Positions 19,065-27,789 of a DNA stretch of 64,000 nt are shown here, one piece after another. Both the position numbers and the translations under genes were made by a program. The notes beneath the pieces were generated by a model. That model made no database searches, was not told the DNA's origin, and saw nothing but the letters and a program-made list of their open reading frames with translations. This stretch comes from an uncultured Oscillospiraceae bacterium (GTDB taxonomy: Bacteria > Bacillota > Clostridia > Oscillospirales > Acutalibacteraceae): contig CATXDC010000003.1 of assembly GCA_958366985.1 (NCBI GenBank), positions 62,001 to 126,000 on the forward strand, written 5' to 3'. Each line of letters starts with the position of its first letter. Within the stretch, counting starts at the first letter, position 1.

Positions 19065-19414
19065 TAAAACAGACCTCCGGGCATTCCGGGAATATTAAGT
19101 CCGCCTGTAACCTTGTTCATTTCGTTTTCCATTGTATCGTTAGCCTTGCGGATAGCTTCATTAAATGCAGCTGTAATAAGGTCTTCAAGCATTTCGATAT
19201 CTTCGGGATCTACAACGTCGGGCTTGATGTCAATTTTCTGAACTTCATGTTTGCCGTTTACTGTAACGGAAACAGTTCCGCCGCCGACAGTAGCATAGTA
19301 TTCAGCCTCTTCAACTTCTTGCTGAACTCTTGCCATTTCGTTCTGCATTTCCTGGATCTTTTTCATCATGTTTGCCTGTGACATATTGCTCTGTCCGGGT
19401 ATTCTTGCTTTCAT
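19064..19414 (-). CDS. YbaB/EbfC family nucleoid-associated protein
   Basis: 116 aa. Central MMKKIQEMQNEMARVQQEVE helix and the VTVNGKHEVQKIDIKPDVVDPEDIEMLEDLI core typical of YbaB/EbfC DNA-binding dimers; glycine-rich C-terminus (GGLNIPGMPGGLF). The start at 19414 is supported by CGGAGG 9 nt upstream. It lies between dnaX and recR, the conserved bacterial order. Confidence 0.95.
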   Translation of the reverse strand: MKARIPGQSNMSQANMMKKIQEMQNEMARVQQEVEEAEYYATVGGGTVSVTVNGKHEVQKIDIKPDVVDPEDIEMLEDLITAAFNEAIRKANDTMENEMNKVTGGLNIPGMPGGLF

Positions 19415-19434
19415 TATTGTTTCCTCCGTTTAAT

Positions 19435-21195
19435 TCACTTAACCGAAAATGGAACATCGGTTTCATCTATTTTTTTTATGAGATCCGCAAGGGGATCTTT
19501 TTTAGGCGCTGCGGCTCCTGTATCGGGAGCACGGTAAACGCCGAGTCTGTATTTTTGTCCCGTAACCTGAATTACAGCCTGATTAATCATAGCCACATGA
19601 TTGTCCTTTTTAAGGAAAGCCGAAAGTACAGGATTAGGTGATTTTATAAGCAAACGGTTTCCGTCTCTTATAAATGCAGATGAGCCGTTTAAAATTCCAA
19701 CAAGAGGTTTGTCGGTTTTGCTGAGCTCTGCAAGAACTTCCGGCCACATATTAAAGTTTGAATCACCATTTGAAGCGGTAATGGAGACATTAGGTTCTGC
19801 TTTTGGTGTAGGAGCTTCTGGAACAGGAGCAGAAGCTGGCTCAGTCTGAGCCTGAACTGGTTCTCTTTCAACAGTCTCCTGTACCGGTGCATTGTTTGCC
19901 AGAGCCGGTTCCACATCCCAAGGTGGCAATTCATCCTGAGAATCGGTAGCTTTAGGAGCTTGAACAAGTGTCTTTATGACCGGTTCTGCTTTTGTTTCCG
20001 TCACAGGCTGAGCTGCGGGAGCGGAAGGAGCGGCAGCTGATAATACTGCACCGTTTTTAATCATATTTTCGAGTACTGATATTCTTTCGAGAATCGCCTC
20101 AGTACTTTCGCTGAGTTTCGGTGAACAGAGCTTTATGAGAGTCATCTCCATTTTTATGCGTCTGTCTGCTCCGTTTCTCAGGCTCTCTAGGGCTTTCTGC
20201 AAAAGATCGAGAGCAAAAAGTATCTGTTCAAGGGTAAAGCGTGAAGCTTCATCTTTTATGCGGCTCAGCTCATCATCTGTGCAGATTATAAGCTCTGAAG
20301 GCGACGGCATGGTTTTGCATATCATAAAGTTTCTGAAATGCTCTGTAAGCTCTGTGCACAGCCGTTCCATATCGCAGGAACTGTTGTGGAGCGAGTCGAT
20401 TATTTCAAGAACCTTTTTGCAGTCATGGTTTATTACAGCGTCGGAAACAGCAAAGAGATAATCTCTTCCTGCAAGTCCTGCTGATTTGCGCACCGTTTCG
20501 GCGTTGACCTCTTTGTTTTCCCCGGCGCACTGGTCGAGCAGGGAAAGAGCGTCACGCATACCGCCGTCAGCAATTCTGGCAATGAGCATTGCACCGTCGT
20601 CAGTGAGACTTATGTTTTCCTCTTCTGCTATATATTTAAGTCTGCCTGTTATATCTTCAGGAGCTATTCGGCGAAAATCGAATCGCTGGCACCTTGAAAG
20701 AATAGTGGCGGGAAGCTTATGCACTTCCGTAGTTGCAAGGATGAACATTACATATTCGGGAGGCTCTTCCAGAGTTTTCAGCAGAGCGTTGAAAGCTCCG
20801 ATTGAAAGCATGTGAACCTCATCTATTATATATACTCTGTATTTTGCCTTTGAGGGAGTAAAGTTCGTCTCTTCTCTCAAATCTCTGATGTTGTCAACGC
20901 CGTTGTTGCTGGCTGCGTCTATTTCCACAACGTCGAGAATAGAGCCGGCATCAATCCCTTTGCAGATTTCACATTCGTTGCAGGGATTTCCGTCTATGGG
21001 ATTAAGACAGTTTACTGCTTTTGCGAGAATTTTTGCACATGTGGTTTTACCTGTTCCTCTGGAACCTGTAAAAAGATACGCATGGGCAAGTCTGCCCGCT
21101 TTAAGTTCATTTGTAAGGGTGGATGTGATATGAGGCTGACCCACAACGTCGGAAAAGACTTTAGGACGCCATTTTCTGTACAGTACCTGATACAA
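19435..21195 (-). CDS. dnaX: DNA polymerase III subunits gamma/tau
   Basis: 586 aa, TTG start preceded by GGGAGG. AAA+ clamp-loader domain: Walker A GSRGTGKTT (44-52), zinc cysteines C63/C72/C75/C78, Walker B IIDEVH (D125, E126), SRC motif. Then a collar domain (about 220-360), an Ala/Pro/Glu-rich linker (about 380-470) and a tau-like C-terminal domain. It loads the beta clamp and bridges polymerases. The SRP RNA gene lies directly upstream on the same strand. Confidence 0.97.
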   Translation of the reverse strand: MYQVLYRKWRPKVFSDVVGQPHITSTLTNELKAGRLAHAYLFTGSRGTGKTTCAKILAKAVNCLNPIDGNPCNECEICKGIDAGSILDVVEIDAASNNGVDNIRDLREETNFTPSKAKYRVYIIDEVHMLSIGAFNALLKTLEEPPEYVMFILATTEVHKLPATILSRCQRFDFRRIAPEDITGRLKYIAEEENISLTDDGAMLIARIADGGMRDALSLLDQCAGENKEVNAETVRKSAGLAGRDYLFAVSDAVINHDCKKVLEIIDSLHNSSCDMERLCTELTEHFRNFMICKTMPSPSELIICTDDELSRIKDEASRFTLEQILFALDLLQKALESLRNGADRRIKMEMTLIKLCSPKLSESTEAILERISVLENMIKNGAVLSAAAPSAPAAQPVTETKAEPVIKTLVQAPKATDSQDELPPWDVEPALANNAPVQETVEREPVQAQTEPASAPVPEAPTPKAEPNVSITASNGDSNFNMWPEVLAELSKTDKPLVGILNGSSAFIRDGNRLLIKSPNPVLSAFLKKDNHVAMINQAVIQVTGQKYRLGVYRAPDTGAAAPKKDPLADLIKKIDETDVPFSVK

Positions 21196-21229
21196 AATTA
21201 AACCCTCCCTTAGTAAAAATCAAGACAGA

Positions 21230-21419
21230 AAAAAAGAACCCTGTCCCTTTGGTCACACGGTGTGCAGGCGAAACTGTGGCGCACAACGCTAACCGCTTAA
21301 TGCTGCTCGGTTCCCCGCCTGACATGGTTCACGGCGTGTTGCCGCACAGAACCCACACACCGCATGACCAACTGGACACGATTCCAACGGTTTGTGCCGA
21401 ATAAAACACAGCACAATTC
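21230..21419 (-). ncRNA. ffs: Signal recognition particle RNA
   Basis: The minus strand carries the SRP core: GAACCATGTCAGG, a GGAA tetraloop (CGGGGAACCG) and AGCAGCATTAAG. Flanking arms pair over a long distance (GTTGGTCA..GCGGTGTG with CACACCG..TGACCAA), giving the expected rod. The 3' arm ends in GGGACAGGG then a T run (TTCTTTTTTT, 21230-21237), a terminator. The 5' end is set from the promoter at 21426-21454 and may be processed. Confidence 0.9.
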
Positions 21420-21425
21420 CCATAT

Positions 21426-21454
21426 ATTATAATATATGATTACCGTATTGGCAA
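21426..21454 (-). promoter_or_regulatory. Promoter of the SRP RNA gene
   Basis: Minus strand TTGCCA (21449-21454), 17-bp spacer, TATAAT (21426-21431). Confidence 0.8.
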
Positions 21455-21527
21455 GTAAAATTTAAGTATTAAAATTATTTTAGTCTTATTGTTCCCAATT
21501 TGTAACATTAAAATCTCCTTAAAATTA

Positions 21528-21556
21528 TTGTTTATCTGGTCACTATATGATAAAAT
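21528..21556 (+). promoter_or_regulatory. Predicted uppP promoter
   Basis: TTGTTT (21528-21533), 17-bp spacer, TAAAAT (21551-21556); AGGAGG follows at about 21576. Confidence 0.5.
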
Positions 21557-21589
21557 CAATTCAGTTATAAAAATCAGGAGGCATAGTAA

Positions 21590-22492
21590 ATGGAAATAAT
21601 CGAGATAATTAAAACCATAATTCTCGGAATAATTCAGGGTATAACCGAATGGCTTCCCATAAGCAGTACGGGACATATGATTTTGGCAAATGAGTTTTTA
21701 AAGCTCAATGTTTCCGACAGCTTCTGGGAGATGTTCCTCGTTGTTATTCAGTTCGGCTCTATTCTTGCAGTTGTTGTTCTCTATTTCAGTAAACTCAATC
21801 CTTTTTCCATAACTCACAGAAGAAATTATATCAAAGAAAATCCAAACGCAGGATTTTTTGCCAAACAGTGGGCAATCTTTAAGCCTGAAACAATTTCACT
21901 TTGGCTTAAAGTTATTGTAGCCGTTGTCCCTGCCGGAATAATCGGTGTTCTCTTTGATGATTTCCTTGAGGAAAAGCTTTATAATTACATCACCGTTGCA
22001 ATTACACTTATCCTTTACGGTATTCTCTTCATACTTCTTGAGAATAATCCCAAAACTCCCAAAATCAAAAATTTTGACGCCATTAGCTATAAGACTGCTC
22101 TTCTTATCGGTGCATTCCAGGTGCTTGCTCTTATTCCCGGTACATCACGTTCCGGTTCAACAATCCTCGGTGCCGTATTCCTTGGATGCTCAAGAGCTGT
22201 TGCCGCTGAGTTCTCTTTCTTCCTTGCAGTTCCTGTAATGCTTGGTGCAAGCGCTCTTAAGATAGGCAAATATGCTGTGGAGCAGAGTGAAGCAGGTCTT
22301 GCTCTCTTTACTTCAAACGAATGGATAACACTTATTCTCGGAATGGTAGTTGCTTTTGTTGTTTCACTCTTTGCAATTAAGTTCCTTGTAAACTTTGTTA
22401 AGAAGCACGACTTCAAGGTGTTCGGTTATTACCGCATAGTTCTCGGTATAGTAGTTATCGCATATTTCCTCATAAAGACATTTGCGTTTTAA
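21590..22492 (+). CDS. uppP: Undecaprenyl-diphosphatase UppP (BacA)
   Basis: 300 aa integral membrane enzyme that dephosphorylates C55-PP to recycle the lipid carrier for peptidoglycan and wall polymers. Signature GITEWLPISSTGH (residues 17-29, catalytic E20 region) and PGTSRSGST in the second half. About eight hydrophobic segments. Gives basal bacitracin tolerance in other species. Single-gene unit with its own promoter and terminator. Confidence 0.96.
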   Translation: MEIIEIIKTIILGIIQGITEWLPISSTGHMILANEFLKLNVSDSFWEMFLVVIQFGSILAVVVLYFSKLNPFSITHRRNYIKENPNAGFFAKQWAIFKPETISLWLKVIVAVVPAGIIGVLFDDFLEEKLYNYITVAITLILYGILFILLENNPKTPKIKNFDAISYKTALLIGAFQVLALIPGTSRSGSTILGAVFLGCSRAVAAEFSFFLAVPVMLGASALKIGKYAVEQSEAGLALFTSNEWITLILGMVVAFVVSLFAIKFLVNFVKKHDFKVFGYYRIVLGIVVIAYFLIKTFAF

Positions 22493-22515
22493 TTAAAAAC
22501 ACATAGTAACAAATA

Positions 22516-22553
22516 AAACCCGGTTTTTGCTTTTTAGCAGAAACCGGGTTTAT
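22516..22553. terminator. Bidirectional terminator between uppP and azlD
   Basis: AAACCCGGTTT / AAACCGGGTTT stem with an internal bulge, placed between convergent genes. Confidence 0.8.
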
Positions 22554-22565
22554 GTTTAAATAGAA

Positions 22566-22901
22566 TCAGAATATGAAATTGTCAAGAATAAGCCTTAATA
22601 CAAGAACTCCCGCACAGGAGCAAAGTGCAACGGTGAGCAGGCTCTTTTCAAACATTGCCAATACTAATGCAATAACAACGCCGAAGCTTGCGCTTATTAT
22701 TGCTGATATGCCTTCTCCGGCTCCGAAGAATATTGCCGGGAACGTCATTGCCGCAAGTACCGCATAAGGAATATAAAAGAGGAATGATTTAATAAATCTG
22801 CTTTTAATTTTCTTTCTGAATACCGCAAGGGGAATTGCTCTTATAAGATATGTGACCCCTGCCATAACTGCTATGTAAATAAGAAGTGAGGAGGTTGTCA
22901 T
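22566..22901 (-). CDS. azlD: Branched-chain amino acid exporter small subunit AzlD
   Basis: 111 aa with four hydrophobic segments, AzlD family (YLIRAIPLAVFRKK... and FYIPYAVLAAMTFPAIF). It overlaps the azlC stop by one base (TAATG), so it is coupled. AzlC and AzlD together form an exporter of leucine, isoleucine, valine or related compounds. Confidence 0.9.
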   Translation of the reverse strand: MTTSSLLIYIAVMAGVTYLIRAIPLAVFRKKIKSRFIKSFLFYIPYAVLAAMTFPAIFFGAGEGISAIISASFGVVIALVLAMFEKSLLTVALCSCAGVLVLRLILDNFIF

Positions 22902-23641
22902 TATTCATTCGCCTCCTGTTCTGTTTCGGGTTCATCGTCGTTTACGGGATTTACAATTGCGGCTATGATGCTTGCTGCAACAGCGCATATGATAATTGAA
23001 AATCCGCTTGAAACATTTTTAAGGAAAGGTACAAAATAGAAAAGACAGCTTAAAATCACAGCGGCAAAAATTACAAGCCTGATGGGTGCGCTTTTCTTTG
23101 CGGGAGGAATGATTATGGCAATGAACATTGCATATATGGCAAGACCTAAAGCGTCGTTTACCACCGGAGGGAGGAAGCCGCCTGCCACAGCTCCGAAAAA
23201 TGTTCCTAAAGTCCAGCCGGCATAGGGGATAATGGAAAGACCGGAATAATATTTTGCGCCTATCTCTTTACCCTGATTTACCGCAACGGCAAAGATTTCA
23301 TCTGTATTGCTGAATGCGGCAATTAATCGTTTGGGAACGGAAAAGTGTTTCTCCATTTTTTGTGAAAGAGTAAGTGACATAAGGGAGTATCTTGCATTAA
23401 TAACAAGCTGTGTCATTGCCATTTCCACAAGGGAACCGGCTCCGGCGATAATTGAGAGTCCTGCAAACTGTCCAGCCGAGGTGAGGTTTGTCATTGAAAT
23501 AAGCACGGCTGCCCACACGGGAATGCCTGCCGATACAGCCATCATGCCAAAGGTAAAGGAAACGGAAAAATAACCTAATCCGATAGGCAAACCGTCCTTG
23601 AGCCCCTTTTTGAAGCTGTTTTGAATTTGTGTGTTATCCAT
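22901..23641 (-). CDS. azlC: Branched-chain amino acid exporter large subunit AzlC
   Basis: 246 aa from ATG 23641 (MDNTQIQ); the in-frame extension upstream to 23674 lacks an RBS. Typical AzlC sequence: LKDGLPIGLGYFSVSFTFG, SMTNLTSAGQFAG, INARYSLMSLTLS. Five to seven membrane segments and an acidic C-terminal tail. First gene of azlCD. Confidence 0.9.
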   Translation of the reverse strand: MDNTQIQNSFKKGLKDGLPIGLGYFSVSFTFGMMAVSAGIPVWAAVLISMTNLTSAGQFAGLSIIAGAGSLVEMAMTQLVINARYSLMSLTLSQKMEKHFSVPKRLIAAFSNTDEIFAVAVNQGKEIGAKYYSGLSIIPYAGWTLGTFFGAVAGGFLPPVVNDALGLAIYAMFIAIIIPPAKKSAPIRLVIFAAVILSCLFYFVPFLKNVSSGFSIIICAVAASIIAAIVNPVNDDEPETEQEANE

Positions 23642-23771
23642 TAAAAAAACTCCGTTTGAATATATTTTCAGCAAATGATATTATATCACTCTGTGCTGTC
23701 TATTTCCACAAAAATTTTATCGATATATTGACAAATGGGATATAATAGAAGTCGAGAAAAGGGGGATAAAG

Positions 23772-24416
23772 ATGTATAAAGCCATATTATTTGATTTGGA
23801 TGGCACGCTTCTCAATACACTGGACGATTTAAATGAGAGTATGAATAAGGTGCTTGTAAAAAACGGATATAAAGAGCAGACTAAGGATGAAACAAGACGT
23901 TTTGTAGGCAACGGAGTGCGAAAGCTTGTGGAGCGTTCGCTGCCAGGCGAAAGCGCAGAACTTTATGATAAAATAGAGGCTCAGTTTAAAGAATGCTATG
24001 CAAAGAATATGCGAAACAAAACAGCGCCTTACGAGGGAATAGAGGAGCTTTTAAAGGCTCTGAAAGAAAGACAAGTAAAGGTTGGAGTTGTTTCAAACAA
24101 ATTTGACGGAGCAGTAAAGAGTCTTTGCAAAGAGATATTCGGAAAATACACTCAGGTAGCCGTAGGGGAAAGAGCAGGAGTGCGAAAGAAACCTGCTCCC
24201 GACAGCGTTCTTGCTGCCATTGAAGAGCTGGGTGTAAAAAAGGAAGAGGCAATTTATGCCGGTGATTCCGATGTTGATATAGAAACGGCAAAAAATGCAG
24301 GTATAAAGAGCATAGGAGTAACCTGGGGATTCAGAGACAGGGAACTGCTTATTTCCTGCGGGGCTGATTTTCTTGCGGATAGGGCAGAAGATATTCTCAA
24401 AATAGTTTGCGGATAA
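23772..24416 (+). CDS. HAD hydrolase, phosphoglycolate phosphatase-like
   Basis: 214 aa. HAD motif I DLDGTLLNT (nucleophile Asp at about residue 8), motif II VVSNK, motif III lysine in RKKPAP, motif IV GDSDVD. The alpha-helical cap domain lies between motifs I and II (subclass IA), as in Gph. Likely a house-cleaning phosphatase for small phosphorylated metabolites; exact substrate unknown. Confidence 0.88.
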   Translation: MYKAILFDLDGTLLNTLDDLNESMNKVLVKNGYKEQTKDETRRFVGNGVRKLVERSLPGESAELYDKIEAQFKECYAKNMRNKTAPYEGIEELLKALKERQVKVGVVSNKFDGAVKSLCKEIFGKYTQVAVGERAGVRKKPAPDSVLAAIEELGVKKEEAIYAGDSDVDIETAKNAGIKSIGVTWGFRDRELLISCGADFLADRAEDILKIVCG

Positions 24417-24425
24417 AGTCGAAAA

Positions 24426-24460
24426 GGGAGAGTTTGAGACTACAAAACTCTCCCTGTTTT
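24426..24460 (+). terminator. Terminator after the HAD gene
   Basis: GGGAGAGTTT/AAACTCTCCC stem followed by TGTTTTTA. Confidence 0.85.
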
Positions 24461-24518
24461 TATTGAAAAAGAAGGCATAATATGATATTATTAAAAATAC
24501 GCTGAAAAGAAAATATAA

Positions 24519-24595
24519 CCGCTCGTGGCGCAGCTGGATAACGCAGCAGATTCCGATTCTGAAGATCGGGGGTTCAAATCCCTCCGGGCGGGCCA
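24519..24595 (+). tRNA. tRNA-Arg (anticodon CCG)
   Basis: 77 nt. Acceptor CCGCTCG pairs with CGGGCGG, discriminator G and encoded CCA (24593-24595). Anticodon loop TTCCGAT at 24551-24557, anticodon CCG (24553-24555) reading CGG codons. T-arm GGGTTCAAATCCC. A hairpin with a T run follows. Confidence 0.95.
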
Positions 24596-24598
24596 GAA

Positions 24599-24633
24599 AA
24601 TCCGATGGGACTTAGAGTCCCGTCGGATTTTTA
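24599..24633 (+). terminator. Terminator after tRNA-Arg
   Basis: AAATCCGATGGGACT / GTCCCGTCGGATTT stem with a small loop and T run, directly behind the tRNA. Confidence 0.8.
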
Positions 24634-24668
24634 CGTAAGAGAGGAATTCGAACCCTGAGAGGGTGAGC

Positions 24669-24749
24669 AGTGTAAAGTAAACAGTCCGGTGGACTGTTTT
24701 CAGCTACGAAGTTCGCAACAGTTGTGTTGCAAGAATGTTTTACACAGTG
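24669..24749 (+). repeat. Structured interspersed repeat, copy A
   Basis: An 81-nt core (similarity runs on to about 24770) that recurs at 27708-27789 in the same orientation, roughly three quarters or more identical by eye with one 1-nt indel. It contains two internal hairpins, ACAGTCC-GGT-GGACTGT and GCAACA-GTTG-TGTTGC, and outer arms GTGTAAA / TTTACAC. No credible coding sequence. A stem-loop with T run follows at 24787-24817. The gap 24596-24941 otherwise contains only this and the tRNA terminator. Confidence 0.75.
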
Positions 24750-24786
24750 CAAATCAAAGCGTAAATATCCTTATGATAGGATAAAA

Positions 24787-24817
24787 AACAGCAAGTTTTT
24801 AACTTGCTGTTTTTGTT
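24787..24817. terminator. Hairpin terminator past repeat copy A
   Basis: AACAGCAAGTT/AACTTGCTGTT stem followed by TTTTGTT on the plus strand. It sits about 125 bp beyond the stop of the minus-strand subtilisin gene and may serve either direction. Confidence 0.65.
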
Positions 24818-24941
24818 AAATCAATCCTTCCAGACAGTGAAATCGATTTTTAATTGATAAAATAGATTTGTGGGAACATCGTAGTGTTGAAAAGAGCAAT
24901 TATAATTTTATTTAAATATGAAAAACGCTGTTGTTGTGTTT

Positions 24942-27407
24942 TTATGGCCCACCATATATAAAGCTGGCACCATTTGATGTGAAAGTATGTAATCTAAACA
25001 CATTGTATCCTCTGTAATAAATAGCCGATATGTCGTCTTTACCATCTCCATTAAAATCTCCACATGATATTTTATCTGCAACTTGCTTTAAAGGATATCC
25101 AGTAGATAAATAGAGCCACTTATTATATGTAAAAGAGCTGCCGGTTGAAAGAAATGTGTATAATGTAGCAGAACCCGTTGATCCACTTTCCGACATAGTA
25201 GAGTCATATAAAACTCCAATGTCGTCTTTACCGTCTCCGTTAAAATCGCCTGCTGTTATGCGATCACCCACTCTATTTAAAGGAAATCCGGTAGAAAAAG
25301 AAAACCAATTGTTGCATGTAAAAGAGCTGCCGGTTGAAAGGAATGTGTATAATGTAGCTGAACCTGTTGATCCGCTTCCCGACATAGTAGAGTCATATAA
25401 AACTCCAATGTCGTCTTTACCATCTCCGTTAAAATCTCCAGCCGTTATACGATTAGCCACTCTATTTAGAGGAAATCCGGTAGAAAAAGAAAACCAATTG
25501 TTGCATGTAAAAGAGCTGCCGGTTGAAAGAAATGTGTACAATGTAGCAGAACCTGTTGATCCGCTTCCTGACATAGTAGAGTCATAAAATACTCCAATAT
25601 CGTCTTTACCATCTCCGTTAAAATCTCCAGCCGTTATACGGTTAGCTACTCTATTCAAAGGAAATCCGGTAGAAAAAGAAAACCACTTGTTATATGTAAA
25701 AGAGTTACCAGTCGAAAGAAATGTGTACAATGTAGCAGAACCTGTTGATCCACTTCCCGACATAGTAGAGTCATATAAAACTCCAATGTCGTCTTTACCA
25801 TCTCCGTTAAAATCTCCAGCCACCATTCGGTTTGCTACTCTATCTAATGGAAATCCAGAATCAAAACTAAATTTTATGGAAAAATTTGATATATCTTGAA
25901 CAGTTGCGCCAGATGTTCCAACACGGATTTCTGCACCAGTTTGATTACGTACACAAAAAACGGCGATTTCATCTTTACCGTCACCATTAAAGTCACCAGA
26001 AACGTTTGGCATAATGTTTGTATAAGACTTAGCTGCTTCAAGTGTGCGATAAGCATTTAGTCTACCACCGGTAAGAACTTTTCCTTTTAATGAAGATATA
26101 GTATCAACATTATTAAGAATCAGTGATTTTATTTGGCTGGTTGTTAAGTAAGGATTATAACTTTTTAAAAGTGCAGCTACTCCTGCTACATGTGGTGCTG
26201 CCATGGATGTACCACTCATAAATCCGTACTTATTATTGGGGATTGTGCTGTTAATGCTTACCCCAGGTGCAGCGAGGTCAACGCTGGTAGAACCATAATT
26301 AGAATCGGATGCCAGAATATCATTGCTATTTGTAGAAGCTACGGAAATAATGTTAGGTAATGTAGAGCTGGCAGGATAATGTGGATTTATGTCATTGTTA
26401 TTTGATTCATTTCCTGCAGAACAAACCATTAAGCCTTTGTAATTTTCCATTGCTGTTTCATATGCATTATAATTACTTATACTTCCCAAGCTTAAATTAA
26501 TAATCGGAATATCGTAGTTAGCTGCATATTGAATGGCAGCAATGATAGCAGAGCCATCCAAATAGGCTTTTTTACCAGCTAAAAACTTATTAGGATTCAT
26601 TACCTGTAAAGGTACTAATGATACATTCCAGCAGATGCCAGAAACACCTATTCTATTATTCCCTACAGCGCCTATAATTCCTGCAACATGAGTTCCATGT
26701 CCAGATAAATCATCTGTGGTTGTACTGTTGTTATTAAAAAAGTCCCATCCTGTTGTTAGATTGGCGTTTAAATCAGGATGATTACTAATTCCACTATCAA
26801 TAATACCGACTTTTATAGTATTAGAGCCTGTTGTAATATTCCAAGCACTAGGGGCACTAATTTTTTTCAATGAGTACTGGCTACTATATTGACTATCATT
26901 TGGAGTTGCATTTGGAAATTCTGCATCCTTCTGTTTTTCAATTGAATTGGTTGTATCGTTTGTTGACGCCTCTGCGGAAGGAGCGAACAAGTAATTAGGT
27001 TCTGCACTCTCAACTTCATCCAACGTTTCCAGTTTTTTTATAGTTTCAAGAACATTTTTTTTGCTAGGTTCTTTTAGTTTAATCTGCAATATTTGCTGAA
27101 AATCTTCTGTATTTAAGTATTCTTTTGAACTTGGATCACCTTTTACAGCTGATAACTCCTTTACATCAGCACATTCTATTTCTGAAAAATCAGTGGTATC
27201 AAGTTTTCTATTGATATCACTGCTATTTTTATTAAGAACTACAATGACAGAATCTTCCGCAAACTCATCTTCCAAAGTTGCATCACAATAAACCTTTACG
27301 TCTTTTGGTACATTATTTTCAGCGAATACTTTGTAGTTTGAATCCACACATATCAATGTGCACATAATAACAAGAGATAAAGCATAAGAAAGTAATTTTT
27401 TTATCAT
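24942..27407 (-). CDS. Secreted subtilisin-like (S8) serine protease with FG-GAP/VCBS repeats
   Basis: 821 aa from ATG 27407, chosen because GGGAGG lies 7 nt upstream. Signal peptide to about residue 30, inhibitor-I9-like propeptide (about 50-145), peptidase S8 with triad D204 (IIDSG), H237 (GHGTH) and S401 (GTSMAAPH) and oxyanion N333. The C-terminal third has six DFNGDGKD calcium-loop motifs, five of them spaced exactly 63 aa, forming FG-GAP/VCBS beta-propeller blades. It is complete and predicted active. It is AT-richer than its neighbours and bracketed by two repeat copies, hinting at transfer. No sorting signal, so secreted. Confidence 0.92.
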   Translation of the reverse strand: MIKKLLSYALSLVIMCTLICVDSNYKVFAENNVPKDVKVYCDATLEDEFAEDSVIVVLNKNSSDINRKLDTTDFSEIECADVKELSAVKGDPSSKEYLNTEDFQQILQIKLKEPSKKNVLETIKKLETLDEVESAEPNYLFAPSAEASTNDTTNSIEKQKDAEFPNATPNDSQYSSQYSLKKISAPSAWNITTGSNTIKVGIIDSGISNHPDLNANLTTGWDFFNNNSTTTDDLSGHGTHVAGIIGAVGNNRIGVSGICWNVSLVPLQVMNPNKFLAGKKAYLDGSAIIAAIQYAANYDIPIINLSLGSISNYNAYETAMENYKGLMVCSAGNESNNNDINPHYPASSTLPNIISVASTNSNDILASDSNYGSTSVDLAAPGVSINSTIPNNKYGFMSGTSMAAPHVAGVAALLKSYNPYLTTSQIKSLILNNVDTISSLKGKVLTGGRLNAYRTLEAAKSYTNIMPNVSGDFNGDGKDEIAVFCVRNQTGAEIRVGTSGATVQDISNFSIKFSFDSGFPLDRVANRMVAGDFNGDGKDDIGVLYDSTMSGSGSTGSATLYTFLSTGNSFTYNKWFSFSTGFPLNRVANRITAGDFNGDGKDDIGVFYDSTMSGSGSTGSATLYTFLSTGSSFTCNNWFSFSTGFPLNRVANRITAGDFNGDGKDDIGVLYDSTMSGSGSTGSATLYTFLSTGSSFTCNNWFSFSTGFPLNRVGDRITAGDFNGDGKDDIGVLYDSTMSESGSTGSATLYTFLSTGSSFTYNKWLYLSTGYPLKQVADKISCGDFNGDGKDDISAIYYRGYNVFRLHTFTSNGASFIYGGP
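25020..25870 (-). repeat. 189-bp tandem repeats inside the subtilisin gene
   Basis: The DFNGDGKDD-encoding segment recurs with its GTCGTC/ATCGTC anchor at 25032, 25221, 25410, 25599 and 25788, an exact 189-bp period. The inner copies are nearly identical at DNA level, including synonymous positions. Confidence 0.9.
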
Positions 27408-27489
27408 AATAGAACCTCCCATGTATTATTGTTCAAGTTCTTTAACGTTATTTAAGTACCATTTAATATTCTGCTTTTCATGCTATGAG

Positions 27490-27540
27490 ATTAGCTCTTT
27501 ATTATAATCGCACAAAGGCGTTAACATAAATAGAGCTAAT
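27490..27540 (-). promoter_or_regulatory. Operator-like inverted repeat around a -10 box upstream of the subtilisin gene
   Basis: Perfect 9-bp arms ATTAGCTCT (27490-27498) and AGAGCTAAT (27532-27540), 33 bp apart, enclose a minus-strand TATAAT (27501-27506). The gene starts 83 bp downstream of the inner arm. The -35 box is weak. The rest of 27408-28003 holds repeat copy B and a terminator. Confidence 0.45.
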
Positions 27541-27707
27541 GTGATTTAATAACTACAGCGTCTTCACTTAATAAAATCACCTTCCTCACCAAAAAAATGA
27601 GTGCAAAATTTGATTTTATTGTATTATATGCTGAAATTGATGTCAATAGTTAATTGGCTATTGGTTCATAGGATTACAGTAGATGTGTTACAAAAAGGCT
27701 AAAAAGA

Positions 27708-27789
27708 AGTATAAAGTAAACAGCCCGGTGGATTGTTTTTTAGCCGCAAAGTCCGCAGTAGCTATGCTGCAAAAATGCTTTACACAGTG
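27708..27789 (+). repeat. Structured interspersed repeat, copy B
   Basis: An 82-nt core matching copy A at 24669-24749; similarity continues to about 27812. The stem GCAACA/TGTTGC of copy A is GCAGTA/TGCTGC here, so an A-T pair became G-C and a C-G became T-G, keeping the stem. This supports a conserved structure. An open frame of 69 codons crosses it but shows no protein features. Confidence 0.75.

Noticed and set aside
25020..25870. Regularly spaced repeats as a CRISPR array
   Set aside because: Repeats are 189 bp, contiguous and coding; there are no unique spacers and no cas genes.
25156..25899. Long plus-strand frames with repeated VAEPVDPL-type sequence
   Set aside because: They are antisense shadows of the 189-bp repeats in the subtilisin gene.
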